A stretch of DNA of 64,000 nt from Serinicoccus marinus DSM 15273. Its GTDB lineage: Bacteria > Actinomycetota > Actinomycetes > Actinomycetales > Dermatophilaceae. Numbering within the stretch: the stretch's first letter is position 1; each line of letters begins with the position of its first letter. The notes under the pieces were generated by a model that saw only the letters and a program-made list of their open reading frames with translations, was not told where the DNA came from and searched no databases. The translations under genes were made by a program, and so were the position numbers. Positions 56,224 through 64,000 of this stretch are shown here, piece after piece. The stretch spans positions 310,001-374,000 of the forward strand of contig NZ_CP043808.1 of NCBI RefSeq assembly GCF_008386315.1. The letters are read 5' to 3'.

Positions 56224-56459
56224 AGGTCAACCCCTCAGCACTCAAGCATGGAGTGAGCGAACTCGACATCGTCTACGCGGCCGAGAACTGGAGCTACGCC
56301 AGCGAACCGGACGATGACATGCCGGCCAAGCAATTCGTGTTCGGCTTCGACCGAAGCGGCCGTCTTCTCGAGATGGCGATTCTCACTTTCGACAGCGGGC
56401 ACCAACTCGTCATCCATGCCATGAAGGCTCGGCGACAGTACCTGCATCTGCTCAACTGA
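56220..56459 (+). CDS. putative type II toxin (BrnT-like)
   Basis: 79 aa. The pattern HGVSELDIVYAAEN ... FVFGFDRSGRLLEMAILTFD ... LVIHAMKARRQYLHLL resembles the small BrnT-type RNase fold: two helices, an antiparallel sheet, and an ending with Ala-Arg-x-x-Tyr. Coupled to the RHH antitoxin gene by overlap. Toxicity not shown; could also be an unrelated partner of the RHH protein. Confidence 0.55.
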   Translation: MKVNPSALKHGVSELDIVYAAENWSYASEPDDDMPAKQFVFGFDRSGRLLEMAILTFDSGHQLVIHAMKARRQYLHLLN

Positions 56460-56621
56460 ACATGCGACCGGCGGCATTTCCGGGCGGTTTGCCAGGATGG
56501 TCTGAGTGGCGGTGAGGGGAAGTTCTGGGGTGTTGGGTGATGGGCCGGTGCGCAGGCGTCCGTAGGTCAGCACGTCGACGCGGTCTCCGTCGACGAGGAA
56601 CTTCTTTCGCTCCAGGCCCTC

Positions 56622-57029
56622 TTAAATGAATCCGGCTGCTAGGGCGATGCGTCCGGAGGCAGGGTTGTTGGCGCGGTGGCCCAGCTCGAGTCGTTCGAGT
56701 CCGCCGGCGCTCAGCGCCCAGTTGGACACGGTCCCTGCTGCGCACTTGGTGAGACCGCGCCGGCGGTGGGAGGGGTGCGTCCAGTACCAGAACCAGCCCA
56801 GCCGGTTCCCGTGGTCGACATTGAGGGCGACGACCCCGCGAAGCGTGCCGTCGGTAGTGAGACCGAAGGCGAACGGGTTCTCGGACAGCCGCCGTGCGTA
56901 GGTCGCCGCAGTGCCGAGGTCCTGGGCGTCACCCTGGCGGGACATGTCCGGGGCTGTGAAGGCCTGCAGGATTGCCTCGCTGTCGTTCGGCCGGACGCGG
57001 CGCAGCACGGCGAGAGGTTCGGGAGGCAT
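56622..57029 (-). pseudogene. GNAT acetyltransferase, cut by an in-frame stop
   Basis: Starts PEPLAVLRRVRPNDSEAILQAF; acetyl-CoA loop region HPSHRRRGLTKCAAGTVSNWAL and the C-terminal ERLELGHRANNPASGRIALAAGF are typical of RimJ-like GNATs. TAA at 56622-56624 then stops it, yet the same frame continues as EGLERKKFLVDGDRVDVLTYGR, the normal family ending. A CAA-to-TAA change would explain it. No frameshift, so this could be a true nonsense mutation. Acceptor substrate unknown. Confidence 0.75.
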
Positions 57030-57102
57030 AGGTGGCGAGACTAGCCCGAGCGAACAGTTGTCTGCTGGTCCTTTTCGGGGGTTGTGAGGACGCCTTGTCT
57101 GG

Positions 57103-57534
57103 TTAGTGGTTTCGTTGTCGCAGGACGTCCAGGGCGAGTTCGATGATGTCGGCCCGTGGATGCAGAGCGGTGACCTCGCCCAGGGGGACCCAGGCGGCGA
57201 AGTCGGTCGTGCCGTCGGTCTCGGTCGTCCCGAGTGCACCGCCGGTGATGGTGGCCGTGAGGAGGAAACGCTGGGAACGCATGGGGCGGCGGGTGCCCTG
57301 GCGGGGCAGGGTGAAGCGGTGCTCGCCCACGTCCACGGTGTACCCGGTCTCTTCGAACACCTCACGCGCGACAGCATCCTTGATGGACTCATCGAACTCG
57401 ACGCCTCCGCCGGGCATCGTCCACCCGGGCTCTGCGCGGCCGCCCCCGTTGAACCAGGTCAGGAGGATCTGGTCGTCGTCTGAGATGAGCAACCCGTAGG
57501 CCGCCAGGCGGGAGTCGAACTCGGTGAAGTGCAC
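57103..57534 (-). CDS. NUDIX hydrolase
   Basis: 143 aa. Complete Nudix box GGGVEFDESIKDAVAREVFEETGY (shown in part: G-x5-E-x7-R-E-V-x-E-E-x-G) near residue 45. Hydrolyses a nucleoside diphosphate linked to some moiety; substrate unknown. I chose GTG 57534 (HFTEFDSRLAAYGLL) because the upstream sequence is not conserved-looking. Lies inside the integrated element and looks intact. Confidence 0.85.
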   Translation of the reverse strand: MHFTEFDSRLAAYGLLISDDDQILLTWFNGGGRAEPGWTMPGGGVEFDESIKDAVAREVFEETGYTVDVGEHRFTLPRQGTRRPMRSQRFLLTATITGGALGTTETDGTTDFAAWVPLGEVTALHPRADIIELALDVLRQRNH

Positions 57535-57713
57535 CCAGGGGACGCTACCCCTGCACCGTGGCCAGGCCGGCTCCATCACGGTCGGGGCTACTACGCCGAC
57601 AGGGACAGACGCGCCCGCAACCACGTGCGCTACGGGCATTCCGCATGCGGCAGAAGAGTGCGCTGACGATCGGCGCGTACGTGCACGAGACGTTCCAGGG
57701 ATAGTGTGCCTGC

Positions 57714-57908
57714 ATGGACGAGCAGCGCCGCCGCATGGTCTCAGCGGTTGCCGTGCTGAACATCGTGGTGGGCGCCTGCCTCGTGGGAGCCGGACTCGTC
57801 TCCGGGTCCTCGTTGCGGTGGTTGTGGGTCGCGCTCGGGGTCTTGTTCTTGGTACTGGCGATCCTCAATCTATCTCGAATCAGGAGAAGCGCGCAGGCGC
57901 GGCTCTAG
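57714..57908 (+). CDS. small two-span membrane protein
   Basis: 64 aa. Two hydrophobic segments (VLNIVVGACLVGAGLVSG and LWVALGVLFLVLAILNL) between basic ends. TAGTGT lies just before ATG 57714. No recognised family. It could be a small cargo protein of the element; function unknown. Confidence 0.45.
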   Translation: MDEQRRRMVSAVAVLNIVVGACLVGAGLVSGSSLRWLWVALGVLFLVLAILNLSRIRRSAQARL

Positions 57909-58020
57909 CGGGTTCATCAGGGCTTGTGCTATCAACTGCCTTGCCGCCAGAAGGCAGGTTCGGGGTGTCAATCAGCTGAACACGGACCCGGAAGGCGAGG
58001 CGCTGCCGCATCGTGTTGTG

Positions 58021-59081
58021 GGCTCTTCGACTTTGAGCGTGGTGGGGCCCTGACGTAGGGCTCGCGGCCCTGCGCCAGCATGGGTGTTGTCTAGGCATCC
58101 GATGAGCGTGGACCGCGAGCGTGTACCAGCGTACGTTCGACGTCGATGCGGCGTCGATCCTGTTCGACCTGTCCGGCTACCGAGTCGTGAGCGCCAGCGG
58201 TGCTGTCGCTGACGAGCGTCCGCGGCAGGTGGTGATCGAGACGACCGCGACCGAAGGCGCATGTCCGTTCTGCGGGGTGCTGTCCTCTCGGGTCCAGGCG
58301 CGCCCGACCCAGCACGTGAAAGACGTGGCTTGCGGCGGGCAGCCGCTGGATGTCCTCGTGCGCAAGCGGCGGTACGTCTGCCGTGAGGCGCTGTGCCCGC
58401 GGCGCTCGTTCACCGAGGAGACCGAGCAGCTGCCGGCGCGGGCACGGGTGACGACCCGGCTGGCCGAGCAGGTGATCTCCGCCTGCCGGGCCGAGCCCCG
58501 CGCGGTGTCCCGGGTCGCCGATGAGGCTGGTCTGTTGTGGCCGACGGTGATGCGGATGCTCACCACCACCCTGGACCTGGACCCCGGCGTGGACCGCCGG
58601 CACGTGGCGCGCCTGGGGATCGATGAGCACCGGTTCCGCACCGTGCGCTATCTGCGCGAACCCGACACCCAGTCCGTGAAGCGGGTCGAGCCCTGGTCGA
58701 TCGTGTTCACCGACCTGGACGACGGCGCCATCCTGGACGTCGTCGACGGCCGCCGCGGCGCGACCGTCAAGGCGTGGCTGGGCGCCCGGCCCCGGTGGTG
58801 GCGCCAGCGGGTAAAGATCGTCGCACTGGACATGTCCAGTGAGTTCCGTGCCGCCGTCCGCAAGGCGCTGCCCAGGGCGAGGGTCAGCGTGAGCTGCTCA
58901 CCTTCTGTCGGACGAGGGTGACCAATGCGAGAACGGAGGCGGCGAACCTGACCGCCAAGAAGATCAAGAGAGTCGGGCGCGGGTACCGCAATCACGACAA
59001 CTACCGATGCCGCATCATTGGCTACGCGCCCCGACAGATCGCGGCGTGAACACCCAGCACCACGCTCAAAGGTGAAGAGCC
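58021..59081 (+). mobile_element. ISL3-family insertion sequence with internal deletion
   Basis: About 1,061 bp. Terminal inverted repeats of 24 bp at 58021-58044 and 59058-59081 agree at 22 positions (GGCTCTTC...TTTGAGCGTGGTG). The transposase inside has lost its middle. No clear 8-bp target duplication flanks it. Its right end abuts the truncated relaxase gene, whose remainder is absent. Confidence 0.8.
58121..59049 (+). pseudogene. ISL3-family transposase, internally deleted
   Basis: The N-terminal part (about 255 aa) has the zinc-finger-like CPFCGVLSSR, the helix-turn-helix region, and two catalytic Asp positions (LGIDEHRFR, IVALDMSSEF). Near 58886 it jumps, in another frame, to the family's C-terminus TNARTEAANLTAKKIKRVGR ... 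NHDNYR. About 100 residues, including the last catalytic Glu region, are missing, so it is inactive. Confidence 0.82.
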
Positions 59082-59683
59082 GGTTTGTTCTGTCCGGGCC
59101 GGGCGGCCAAGCGCCCACAGGGTCGAGACCGACTTCACCGGCGAGAACGTCAGGTCGAACCCCGCCACCGGCACCTGCGCCGGACGCGACGCCCTCGCGA
59201 CGAACTCGTCAACTCGTCCTCGTCCACCGGTGCCCGGCCGAGCCGCTCCTCGAAGACCTCCCGGGTGACTCGGGTGCGGATCCGGGCCCGCTCTTCCGCC
59301 GGGATCGGAGCGTTCCACGGCAAACCCCGGCTGGTGTTGTGCTCGCTGAACGCACGAGCGGTGACCTGCCGCAAGGTCGTCTCCTCGAACGTCAGGAATG
59401 CCCGCCCCAACCCGGCCCACCCGTTCGCTGCCGCTCCGGGCTCTCCGGAGCGGGGGTGGCGGCCCCGCCCGAACAGCAACCGCATCTGCTCCTCAGTCTC
59501 CACGCCCCCCTCAGCCAGGTCCAGCCCGGCCAGGCCGGTGCCCATCCACCGCCCCGGCGCCTCGCCCTTCTTCTCGTAGTACGACGCCAACCCCGCCTGC
59601 CGGCGCTCCGTCGCATCGTGCTGGGCGACCTGGCTCGTCAGGTACGTGTCCCCGCTCCCCGCGGCCAGCTTGTGCAACGTCAT
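59082..59683 (-). pseudogene. MobF (TrwC/TraA-type) relaxase, N-terminal fragment cut by the IS
   Basis: Starts TLHKLAAGSGDTYLTSQVA, with the catalytic Tyr, then LASYYEKKGEAPGRWMGTG and EEQMRLLFGRGRHP, as in actinobacterial TrwC-like relaxases. Near 59205 an 8-bp tandem duplication (TTGACGAG) shifts the frame; past it FDLTFSPVKSVSTLWALG follows. The reading stops at the IS end, so the His-triad metal site and helicase domain are lost. Evidence that the element was once conjugative or mobilisable. Confidence 0.82.
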
Positions 59684-60202
59684 CACACTTACCAAAAGCC
59701 GCCATTCCCACCGCGGGCGTTCACCAATTCCGGGACGAACCCCACCGAGTGCACCAGGTGTGTCCTTCTCGAGCGCAGCGAGGGCTGTGCGACCGTCGGC
59801 GATAGGGGCGCGACAGAGGGTGGTGCGCGGGTGAGGGACGACGGGGCGGTGGACCGGGGGAGGGGATCGTGGGGTCGGCTGGCGCGGTGAGGGTGCTGAC
59901 GCTCCAGCGGTGTGCGACGGTCGCGGCGGTGGAGGGCGGTCCCCCGCCTTCGCGTGTGCCGGGCGGTGAGCGTCGAGGCGCTGGCTCACGGCGGCCACGC
60001 ACGTGACACCGAGGTCGAAGTGGTGCACACGTGCCGACATCGCCCATCATGGGTTGATCGCGCTGCGCCGCGCCCGGCCGGGTCCTGCCCGGCGACGGCG
60101 CTCGGGTCAGACGCTACCGGTCCTCTGGTTACGGGGTCCGGAGCCCACGGAGCCGTCTGGTGGAGCGGATCTCCAGGCACGTTCAAGGCACGGCCGGGAA
60201 AT
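59684..60202. other. non-coding stretch upstream of the relaxase, candidate oriT region
   Basis: Nearly 520 bp without a convincing gene between the relaxase start and the right end. It holds the second arm-type repeat at 60169-60192. MobF relaxase genes commonly have oriT just upstream; no specific nick site was identified, so this is a guess from position. Confidence 0.3.
60169..60192 (+). repeat. 24-bp direct repeat near attR (possible integrase arm site)
   Basis: Partner of 54203-54226 with one mismatch, 63 bp inside the right att copy and in the same orientation. Confidence 0.6.
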
Positions 60203-60249
60203 CGAAAGGGCCACCGACCCTGCGTTTCCGCAGGTCAGCAGCCCTTTCG
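60203..60249 (-). terminator. hairpin after tRNA-Pro, supplied by the element
   Basis: CGAAAGGGC (60203-60211) pairs with GCCCTTTCG (60241-60249), with an inner CTGCG/CGCAG stem. On the reverse strand it lies 5 nt past the tRNA CCA end and is followed by ATTT. It replaces the ancestral terminator now at 54019-54057. Confidence 0.55.
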
Positions 60250-60254
60250 TGCCA

Positions 60255-60331
<77 letters not shown>

Positions 60332-60400
60332 TGGCCCGTGCGCGAGCCCGGCAGGACCGCACGCAGCGTCCGCAAGAATAGCCCACGCCCCGGGTCGCGG

Positions 60401-61357
60401 CTAAATCCCCGGACCGCCGGCCGTCAGGGTGATGAGGGTCGCCTCCGGGCGGCAGCAGAAGCGGAACGGCGTGTAGGGGTTGCCGCCGAGGCCGGCGGAG
60501 ACGTGCAGCCAGGCGGCGCCCGGCGGAGCCTGCGACGAGGGCGTCGCGCCGGCGCCGGGCCACCACCGGGACACGCCGGAGGCACGGGAGGTGTCGAGGT
60601 CGCAGTTGGTGACGAGGGCGCCGTACCCGGGGACCCGCAGCTGGCCGCCGTGGGTGTGCCCGGCGACGAGCAGCCGGGCGCCGTCCGCGGCCATCGGGTC
60701 CAGCACCCGCTGGTAGGGCGCGTGGGTCACCCCGATCGTCAGGTCGGCGTCGGTGGCAGCGGGGGCGGACACGCTGGGGTAGTCGTCCAGCTCCAGGTGG
60801 GCGTCGTCGGTGCCCACGAGCTCCAGGTCCACGCCCGCGACCCGCAGCCGGACCCGCCGGTGGGTGAGGTCGGCCCACCCGCGACGCCGCAGGCCGTCGA
60901 CGAGGTCCTGCGTCGGGAGCACGTCCGGGGTGAGCTCGGCACCCTTGCGGTGGCTGTCGTCGAGGTAGCGCAGCGGGTTCTTGCGCGTCGGTGGGTAGTA
61001 GTCGTTGGACCCGAGGACGAAGACGCCCGGACGGTCCAGCAGCGTGCCGTAGGAGTCGATCGCCGCCGGGACGGCGTCCATCGCGGCGAGGTGGTCACCG
61101 GTGTGGACCACCAGGTCGGGGTCGAGCTCGGCCAGTCCCCGGACCCAGTCGCGCTTGCGCCACTGGGTGGGCACCAGGTGCAGGTCGGACAGGTGCAGCA
61201 CGCGCAGGTCGGGCGAGCCCGCGGGCAGGCAGGGGATGCTCGCACGGCGCAACGCGAACCACCGGGGCTCGACCCAGGTGGCGTAGGCGACGGCACCGGC
61301 CGCGAGAGCCCCCGCCCCGAGAACCGCGCCGGTGAGCGGGCGCCATACCGACGACAT
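60401..61357 (-). CDS. metallophosphoesterase (calcineurin-like)
   Basis: 318 aa. One N-terminal membrane segment ([21 protein letters not shown]), then the dimetal motifs [28 protein letters not shown] and [17 protein letters not shown]. The N-D-Y-Y form replaces the usual GNHD (Asn and Asp kept). Similar to membrane-anchored phosphoesterases next to ponA2 in mycobacteria. Substrate unknown. Confidence 0.88.
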   Translation of the reverse strand: MSSVWRPLTGAVLGAGALAAGAVAYATWVEPRWFALRRASIPCLPAGSPDLRVLHLSDLHLVPTQWRKRDWVRGLAELDPDLVVHTGDHLAAMDAVPAAIDSYGTLLDRPGVFVLGSNDYYPPTRKNPLRYLDDSHRKGAELTPDVLPTQDLVDGLRRRGWADLTHRRVRLRVAGVDLELVGTDDAHLELDDYPSVSAPAATDADLTIGVTHAPYQRVLDPMAADGARLLVAGHTHGGQLRVPGYGALVTNCDLDTSRASGVSRWWPGAGATPSSQAPPGAAWLHVSAGLGGNPYTPFRFCCRPEATLITLTAGGPGI

Positions 61358-61362
61358 CGTGG

Positions 61363-61827
61363 TCAGGCGCCCAGCGCCTGCTTCACCGCCGCGGCCACGC
61401 GCCCGCCCTCGGCGCGCCCGGCGACCCTCGGGGTGAGCACCTTCATCACCTGACCCATGCCGCGCAGGTCGGTGGCCCCGGTCTCGGCGACGGCCTCCCG
61501 CGCCATCGAGGCCAGCTCGTCGTCGGACAGCTGCGCCGGGAGGTATGCCTCGAGCACCGCGAGCTCAGCCTCCTCCTGGGCGGCGAGCTCGGTCCGGCCG
61601 GCGCCGGAGTAGGCCTCGGCGGCCTCGCGGCGCTTCTTGGCCTCCTTGGTGATGACCTTGAGCACCTCGTCATCGCTCAGCTCGCGCTGCTGCTTGCCGG
61701 CGACCTCCTCCGTCGTCACCGACGTCAGCGCCATGCGCAGCGTGCCCGCCCGGACCTTGTCCTGGGCACGCATCGCGGCCGTGAGGTCCTGCTGGAGGGT
61801 GGCCTTGAGGCCGGTCGAGTCACTCAT
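61363..61827 (-). CDS. GatB/YqeY domain protein
   Basis: 154 aa. All-helical YqeY protein: LKATLQQDLTAAMRAQDKVR at the start, TKEAKKRREAAEAYSGAGRTEL and LEAYLPAQLSDDEL, then MGQVMKVLTPRVAGRAEGGRVA. Related to the tRNA-binding tail of GatB; exact role unclear. GACACT ends 6 nt before ATG 61827 on the reverse strand (leaderless pattern). Confidence 0.9.
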   Translation of the reverse strand: MSDSTGLKATLQQDLTAAMRAQDKVRAGTLRMALTSVTTEEVAGKQQRELSDDEVLKVITKEAKKRREAAEAYSGAGRTELAAQEEAELAVLEAYLPAQLSDDELASMAREAVAETGATDLRGMGQVMKVLTPRVAGRAEGGRVAAAVKQALGA

Positions 61828-61903
61828 GCGCCCAGTGTCTCACCCGGAGGGGCGGCCGGCTGGCGCCTCGCCCTGCATGACAGGCCTCGGGTCGTGCCGT
61901 CGA

Positions 61904-64000
61904 TCAGTCGTCGTCACCAGGAGGGTCGGTGCCCGGCGGGTCCTCCGGGGGCGCCGGGGCGGGCTCGGGCTCGGGGTCCGGCTCCTGCGTCGGCTCGGGC
62001 TCCGGCTCCGGCTCCTCGCTGGGCTCGGGCTCCGGCTCGGCCTCCTCCGTGGGCTCCGGCTCGGCCTCGTCACCGGGTGCGGGCTGCGCGGGCTGGGCGG
62101 GCGGCTGCGGCTGGCGCGGCTGCACGGGGGCTGCCCGGGCGGCGGGCGCCACCCCGGTCGACACGTGGAGGGTCACCGGGCTGGAGGTCTGGACCGAGGA
62201 GCCGACGCCCGGGGTGGTGTAGAGCACCGTGCCCTCGGCCTGACCGGAGGCCACCCGCACCACGCTCCCGGTGAGCCCGGCGTCCTCGAGCCGCTCCTGG
62301 GCCTCGCCGACGGACATCCCGACGACGCTGGGGATGGTGATGCGCTTGCCGTTGAGGATGTCGGCGGGCGGGTCGTCCCAGTCCTCGACGTCCATCCCCT
62401 CCGAGGCGCGGTCCATGATCCGCTTCCAGGTCGGCCCTGCCAGCGAGGAGCCGAAGAGCGGGCCCTCGATGTAGCGTCCGCCGATGGTGATGTCGCGCAG
62501 CTCGCCGTCGTAGCCCGCGCCGCCGGGGATGTTGCCGATGAAGACGGCCGTGGCCAGCTGCGGGGTGAAGCCGGCGAACCACGTGGCGGTCGAGTCGTTG
62601 TTGGTGCCGGTCTTGCCGCCGGCGGGCCGGTTGTCGTCGAGGATGGCCTGGTAGCCCGAGCCCTCGATGGTGACGACACCCTCGAGCAGCTCGACGGCGC
62701 CGAGCGCGACGTCCTCGTCGATGACCCGCTCGCACTCGTCCAGCTCCAGCGGCAGCTCCTCGCCGTTGGCGTCGGTCACCTTGGTCACGGGGACCGGCGG
62801 GCAGTAGACGCCGCCCGAGGCGAACGTCGCGTAGGAGGTGGCCACCGTCAGCGGGCTGGCCGTGTCGGCGCCCAGGACCAGCGAGGGGGCGAGCGTGGTC
62901 TCGGCGTTGCCCGGGTCCAGGCCGTAGGCCTGCCCGTTGGCCGCGTGCAGCCCCATCTCGGTCATGGTGTCGGCGATGTCGCAGGTGCCGACCTGCGAGG
63001 CCAGCGTCGCGAAGGCGGTGTTGACCGAGAGGGCTGCCGCCTTGCGCAGCGCGATGCTGCGCTCGTGGTTCTCGTCGTTGGCGTTGCGGACCGCCCAGTG
63101 GTCCTCACCGATGGTGCAGCCTCTCGAAGTCGTCGCGGAAGAAGATGCCGGCCGGGAAGACCTCGTCCGCGGGTGGGTAGGTCGCGCTGCCTTGCGGTCC
63201 TCCAGCCAGACGTTGCCGTAGGTGCTGTCCTGCGGCGCCCGGACGTTGAGGGTGGCCTCGACCGGCACGCCCTTCTCCATGGCCTCGACCAGGGTGTAGG
63301 CCTTCGCGATCGAGCCGATCGCCATACCTCCCGGACCGCCGTAGGCGTTGTCGACGTTCCAGTTGACCGAGGTCTCGTCGACCTTGTCGCGGCTGTCCTC
63401 GAAGGAGTAGCTGCTGGACTGGTTGAAGGCCAGGATCTTGCCGGTGCCGGGCTCGACGACCGTGGCCGCCGACCCGAGGTTGTAGTCGTTGCCCTGCGGG
63501 GTGGCGTCCTGGAGGATGTCCTTCATGTCGGCGGACAGCTCGAGGTCGAGCGTGGTCTCGACGGTCAGCCCGTTGGTCGTGAGGTTCTCCAGCCGCTCGT
63601 CCCGGGTCTTGCCCAGGGCCGGCTGCTCCAGCAGCCAGGCCTCGACGTAGTCGCAGAAGTAGGGGTTGCGGGAGCGCAGGCAGGAGCGTTGGCTGTCGGT
63701 GATCTGCAGCATCTCCCCCTCGCCGGTGCCGACCACCTGGGCCTGGCTACGGCCTCGTCGTGCTCCTCCTGCGTGATCATGCCCAGGTTGAGCATCTTGT
63801 CGAGGACGACGTCGCGTCGGGCCTGTGCGGCTTCGGGATTGGCCACGGGATTGGTGGCCGTCGGCGACCGGACCACGCCAGCCAACAGTGCTGACTGCGA
63901 GATGTTCAGGTCCTTGGCGTCGACGTCGAAGTAGTGCCGGGCGGCCGCCTCGACGCCGTAGACGTTGTCGCCGTAGAAGGCGAGGTTGAGGTAGCCGACG
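61904..64000 (-). pseudogene. PonA2-like class A penicillin-binding protein (5' end outside window; frameshifts)
   Basis: Peptidoglycan glycosyltransferase/transpeptidase. At the right edge the glycosyltransferase end (YGDNVYGVEAAARHYF, QSALLAGVVRSPT) is readable. One base is missing near 63745, then the transpeptidase follows with the SxxK GSIAKAYTLVEAM, SVN in LSVNTAFATLA and KTG in GGKTGTNNDSTATWFAGF. About 63126-63187 is out of frame for about 20 codons (one missing, one extra base). A PASTA-like domain ends the folded part (TIPSVVGMSVGEAQERLEDAGL), then a Pro/Glu-rich repeat tail. Essential-type gene, so read errors likely. Confidence 0.88.

Noticed and set aside
58013-59089. An 8-bp target-site duplication around the ISL3-type element.
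   Set aside because: The flanking octamers (GTGTTGTG and GGTTTGTT) do not match.

Overview
This is a window of very GC-rich DNA (roughly 70 percent by eye) from an actinobacterium. The best guess is a member of the Micrococcales near Intrasporangiaceae/Ornithinimicrobiaceae. The evidence is actinobacterial families (an LprG/P55-type pair, a mycothiol-dependent isomerase-like protein, DUF3151, DUF5063, a PonA2-like penicillin-binding protein, a fused MrpAB antiporter) and many promoters of the form TANNNT followed 6-8 nt later by the start codon (leaderless mRNAs). Genus-level placement is inference only.

Layout: (1) 1-9.3 kb: 3' part of clpB, then a phosphate-transport operon pstSCAB behind a PHO-box-like triple repeat, then an LprG-like lipoprotein overlapping a P55-like MFS exporter. 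(2) 9.3-17.5 kb: DNA repair and housekeeping genes (RNase HI fused to a second domain, HhH-GPD protein, xthA, nfo), an MFS transporter, an SDR, a GH15-like protein and pyrE. (3) 17.5-25.7 kb: an acidic repeat protein, a SpoU methyltransferase, the conserved CP-ATP-grasp / alpha-E / transglutaminase trio plus a second transglutaminase, then fructose-bisphosphate aldolase and DUF3151. (4) 25.9-41.3 kb: two related LuxR-tailed regulators framing purA, several small enzymes, and the reverse-strand purine operon purD-purC-purL. (5) 41.4-48 kb: HelD/HelR-like ATPase, dnaX, an acyltransferase, recR, DUF5063. (6) 48.1-53.9 kb: reverse-strand seven-subunit Mrp-type antiporter operon. (7) 54.06-60.28 kb: a decayed integrated element bounded by a 23-bp direct repeat that includes the 3' end of tRNA-Pro(CGG). 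It carries a tyrosine integrase, a toxin-antitoxin pair, gene fragments, an ISL3-type IS with an internal deletion, and a MobF relaxase cut off by that IS. (8) 60.4-64 kb: metallophosphoesterase, YqeY-like protein and a PonA2-like class A PBP running off the window.

Two things stand out at sequence level. First, many otherwise well-conserved housekeeping genes (pstB, rnhA, nfo, purL, purD, mrpC, mrpD and others) are broken by single-base indels, mostly one missing base in G/C runs; this looks more like sequencing or assembly error than decay. Second, non-coding structure is rich: a motif GGCATAC/GTATGCC about once per kb in the chromosome but apparently absent from the island; a 74-bp intergenic hairpin repeat in two copies with compensatory changes; a palindromic repeat family with one copy inside purL; and a 3 x 32-bp tandem repeat inside an MFS gene that keeps the reading frame.
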